Assembly (NCBI RefSeq): GCF_023272795.1
Contig: NZ_CP096829.1
Coordinates: forward strand, 3,224,001-3,288,000
Direction: 5' to 3'
DNA length: 64,000 nt
Origin: Flavobacterium humidisoli
GTDB lineage: Bacteria; Bacteroidota; Bacteroidia; Flavobacteriales; Flavobacteriaceae
Below, one piece after another: positions 61,680-64,000 of this stretch (its first letter is position 1; each line of letters begins with the position of its first letter). The translations under genes were made by a program, and so were the position numbers. The notes under the pieces are model-generated. The model was not told the DNA's origin. It made no database searches and saw nothing but the letters and a program-made list of their open reading frames with translations.

Positions 61680-62471
61680 TTATTTTTTTTCTTTTATTTT
61701 AACGTCAGTAGTAGTGGTGTTTAAAACGATAGAGTCTTCTGGAATAGATTTGGTAACCCATGCATTTCCACCAACAACACTGTTTTTTCCTATTACAGTT
61801 TCTCCACCCAGAATTGTTGCATTGGCATAAATGCAGACATTCGCTTCAACGGTCGGGTGTCTTTTTGCGTTTTTCATGTCTTTGCTTACGCTTAATGCGC
61901 CAAGCGTAACACCTTGATAGATTTTTACATGTTTTTTGATAACGGTAGTTTCACCAATTACAATACCGGTTGCGTGATCGATAAAAAAGGGCGATGCAAT
62001 ATCGGCTCCTGCGTGAATATCTGTTCCTGTAATTCTATGGGCGTATTCGCTCATTAATCGAGAAAACAACAATAAATCGAGATGATATAATTCGTGACTT
62101 AGTCTATAAATTGCGATGGCATAAAAGCCAGGATACCCCAAGTATACTTCATCGATGCTGTTTGATGCAGGATCGTTTTCTAGAATATATTCGGCATCTT
62201 GATTTAGTTTTTCTAAAACTCCAGGAAGTTTCTCTAAAAAGCGATCCCAGATAGATTCGCATAAATTTTGAGGTTTTTTACAAGCCAAAACCGCAATTTC
62301 TTTAAAGCGAAACTCTAGTTCATCAATGCTTTCGTCAAGCGCTGCATTTGAATCAAAAAGCGTATAAAAAAGCTTTTCAGTAAAGTCTTCTGTTTTGGTT
62401 TTAATACCGTAATTTATGTGTGAGTGGCTCTTTAAAGCTCTTATATTTTGTATGATATTGTCTTTTGTCAC
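61680..62471 (-). CDS. cysE: serine O-acetyltransferase
   Basis: 263 residues from a GTG at 62471. A further GTG at 62537 would add 22 hydrophobic residues that do not look part of the enzyme; no ATG is available nearby. The helical N-domain is at about 1-130. The left-handed beta-helix has DIHAGADIASPFFIDHATGIVIGET-type hexapeptides (seen as HAGADIASPF and HATGIVIGET), then GVTLGALS, HPTVEANVCI and GGNAWVTKSIP. It acetylates serine for CysM downstream. Confidence 0.88.
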   Translation of the reverse strand: MTKDNIIQNIRALKSHSHINYGIKTKTEDFTEKLFYTLFDSNAALDESIDELEFRFKEIAVLACKKPQNLCESIWDRFLEKLPGVLEKLNQDAEYILENDPASNSIDEVYLGYPGFYAIAIYRLSHELYHLDLLLFSRLMSEYAHRITGTDIHAGADIASPFFIDHATGIVIGETTVIKKHVKIYQGVTLGALSVSKDMKNAKRHPTVEANVCIYANATILGGETVIGKNSVVGGNAWVTKSIPEDSIVLNTTTTDVKIKEKK

Positions 62472-62661
62472 AATGGTAAAAATGAATGAATAATTTTGGA
62501 ACGTTAAAAGTAAGGTGTTTTTTGGAAATAAAGTCACGATTTAACTAAAGAAATTTTGTTTAGAAAGTTGTATTTGTGATAAAAAAACAATTCTAAGCAC
62601 TTCTTTTTTATGCATTTCATACGAAGTTAATTGCGTAAATTAGCTTTCAAAACATATCAAA

Positions 62662-63363
62662 ATGAAAAACAATAAAACATTTAAAAGTGCAATTTCTGGG
62701 CTTTCTTTTAGCGAAAACGAAAAGATCTGCGGGAAATCAATTCACGATCCTATTCTTGGGTTAATCAAAAAAGAATTTCCTGATTTTAATGATGACGATT
62801 GTATTGCCGTAAATGAATTAAATGTGTACCGCCAACAATATATTTCCAATTATCTTTCGACAGAAATAGGAGCGCTATCGGCAATGGAGAAAAGCGTTAT
62901 TTCTTCCTTAAAGCAAGATAAATCTATTGTGAGTATTGTCGAAGACGAAGAAGAAGTAAGGAATTTAGGGCAGAGAGTGGCCGACGGAGTAGCTGATTTT
63001 GGAGGAAGTTGGACTTTTATTATTTCTTTTGTCATTTTTATTGTCATCTGGATCAGCTCAAATGTTTATATACTTTCCAATAAAGGTTTTGATCCGTATC
63101 CTTTTATTCTTCTAAATTTAATTCTTTCCTGTGTGGCAGCATTGCAGGCGCCTGTAATTATGATGAGTCAAAATCGCCAAGAAGAAAAAGATAGAAACCG
63201 AGCTAAAAAAGATTACATGATTAATCTAAAATCAGAATTGGAAATTAGAATGATTCACGATAAAATTGATCATATGATCATGCATCAGCAACAAGAATTA
63301 ATCGAAATCCAAAAAGTACAAATTGAGATGATGAATGATATTTTGGATCAGATTAAGAAATAA
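62662..63363 (+). CDS. DUF1003 membrane protein
   Basis: 233 residues. The N-terminal 95 residues are soluble. The DUF1003 core has QRVADGVADFGGSWTFI, two membrane helices (about 114-134 and 145-170) and the family motif FDPYPFILLNLILS, followed by APVIMMSQNRQEEKDR and a long charged coiled C-terminus. Function unknown. Confidence 0.9.
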   Translation: MKNNKTFKSAISGLSFSENEKICGKSIHDPILGLIKKEFPDFNDDDCIAVNELNVYRQQYISNYLSTEIGALSAMEKSVISSLKQDKSIVSIVEDEEEVRNLGQRVADGVADFGGSWTFIISFVIFIVIWISSNVYILSNKGFDPYPFILLNLILSCVAALQAPVIMMSQNRQEEKDRNRAKKDYMINLKSELEIRMIHDKIDHMIMHQQQELIEIQKVQIEMMNDILDQIKK

Positions 63364-63427
63364 AGGTTCTTAAAATTCCAATTTTTTAAAATCCCAAATC
63401 CCAAAAAAGAGCGAAGCGATTTTTTAG

Positions 63428-63501
63428 AAAATCTAAAATCTAAAATCTAAAATCTAAAATCTAAAATCTAAAATCTAAAATCTAAAATCTAAAATCTAAA
63501 A
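63428..63501. repeat. tandem repeat AAAATCT, about ten copies
   Basis: A perfect 7-base unit repeats ten times from 63428 to 63497, plus a partial unit. It lies between the convergent DUF1003 and DUF2752 genes and runs into the latter, whose TAG stop at 63496-63498 is made by the last unit. It could vary in copy number by slippage without changing the protein. Confidence 0.9.
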
Positions 63502-63780
63502 ATAAAAGTGTTTGAAGTAATAGCCACCAAGCATAAAAATAAAATTAACCACGGCAATGTTCCAAACGATTTTTTTGTAATTTCTAGATTTATCTAAGAA
63601 ATGAAACGCGATAAAAAGGAAGAGCAAGAGGCAAGTATAAATGGCTGGATACATTTTAAAAGCTGCTAAAAAATCACCTTGAAAAAGTAAGAATAGAGAG
63701 CGCTGAAATCCGCACCCCAAACAGTCATAACCAAAGAAGGTTTTGAATAGGCAAGGGATCATGTATTTCTCTAAGCTCAT
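63496..63780 (-). CDS. DUF2752 small membrane protein
   Basis: 94 residues from the ATG at 63780; a TTG at 63798 would add six. The family motif is seen as CLFKTFFGYDCLGCGFQRSLFLLFQGDFLAAF. Two to three membrane helices follow. The conserved Cys pair suggests a redox or metal link, but the function is unknown. The stop codon lies inside the AAAATCT tandem repeat. Confidence 0.85.
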   Translation of the reverse strand: MSLEKYMIPCLFKTFFGYDCLGCGFQRSLFLLFQGDFLAAFKMYPAIYTCLLLFLFIAFHFLDKSRNYKKIVWNIAVVNFIFMLGGYYFKHFYF

Positions 63781-63888
63781 GGTGAATCTTTTTTGCAATT
63801 TTACTAAAAAAATATGAGAAACGTTTGGAGTGGTATAGAACTAGTACTTGAAAGTTTTATACTTTTGAAATCTTAAAATAAAGAAAGG

Positions 63889-64000
63889 ATGAAAACTTTT
63901 AAAATTATAATAATGATTCTTGCGATTTCGGTTGCCTTATACGAACAGGTTTCGGAAGAAAAAAATATCTATATCATGATTGCTGCAATTGTAGTTTTCA
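63889..64000 (+). CDS. 5' end of a small membrane protein gene (partial)
   Basis: An ATG at 63889 opens 37 codons to the right edge. It shows a Lys-led hydrophobic helix (IIIMILAISVALY), a short acidic loop and the start of a second helix. Too little is present to name it. It is divergent from the DUF2752 gene. Confidence 0.55.
   Translation, partial: MKTFKIIIMILAISVALYEQVSEEKNIYIMIAAIVVF

Noticed and set aside
63428-63501. CRISPR array
   Set aside because: The unit is 7 bases with no spacers; it is a simple tandem repeat.

Overview
The window looks like chromosome from a Flavobacterium-type member of the Bacteroidota. The DNA is AT-rich. Several upstream regions carry the Bacteroidota -7 box TAnnTTTG rather than a sigma70 -10 box. 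Start codons lack obvious Shine-Dalgarno sequences. The gene families are typical of Flavobacteriaceae: a long acidic ParC, DUF6048/DUF6452, DUF6095, and a TonB-linked beta-barrel of the OMP_b-brl_3 type.

Layout. (1) 1-9.9 kb is housekeeping: YihY membrane protein, FMN reductase, transglutaminase-like protein, nicotinate phosphoribosyltransferase, and topoisomerase IV parE and parC with a DUF1016/YhcG-type PD-(D/E)XK gene between them. (2) 9.9-38.6 kb is one complete Bacteroidota type VI secretion locus (T6SS-iii). ClpV and a PKD-domain membrane protein read leftward. The rest reads rightward: NlpC/P60-like protein, TssG, TssN, LysM protein, PAAR-like DUF4280 protein, a large GH19/DUF5675 cell-wall-degrading effector, four putative immunity genes, TssK, TssO, TssB, TssC, two unknown proteins, TssE, two Hcps, VgrG, a metzincin protease effector, two paralogous lipoprotein immunity genes, and TssF. 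No TssJ, TssL or TssM is seen. This fits the TssN/O/P/Q/R-type envelope complex known in this phylum. Near-identical terminator hairpins close the locus at both ends. (3) 38.7-64 kb is ordinary chromosome: cytochrome c peroxidase, PhoX/DUF839-like lipoprotein, DnaQ-like exonuclease with a cNMP/CBS/DUF294 protein, small conserved genes, MurQ, an AraC regulator, an outer-membrane beta-barrel receptor, ZIP transporter, methyltransferases, Asp/Glu racemase, RlmD, a histidine kinase, an aldo/keto reductase, CysM plus serine acetyltransferase, DUF1003 and DUF2752.

How the T6SS parts should work together. TssB/C form the contractile sheath around the Hcp tube. TssE, F, G and K form the baseplate. 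TssN and TssO, possibly with the PKD protein, anchor it to the envelope. ClpV recycles the sheath. VgrG plus the PAAR-like protein form the spike, which carries the two large effectors. Each effector is followed by secreted or lipid-anchored proteins that look like immunity factors.

The most interesting region is 33.1-36.8 kb. Behind the metzincin effector and its immunity gene lies a series of decayed pieces: a 3' fragment of an apparent Tae4-like amidase effector, a 3' fragment of a second metzincin effector copy, two truncated immunity-gene 5' ends, and a further 3' ORF fragment. The breakpoints coincide with two copies of a REP-like palindromic element. A second, different intergenic repeat of about 87 bp sits in front of immunity genes at 22.0 and 23.2 kb, and its left edge recurs before tssK. 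Together these suggest that effector/immunity cassettes are exchanged and eroded at short repeats. No rRNA, tRNA, CRISPR array or insertion sequence was seen.
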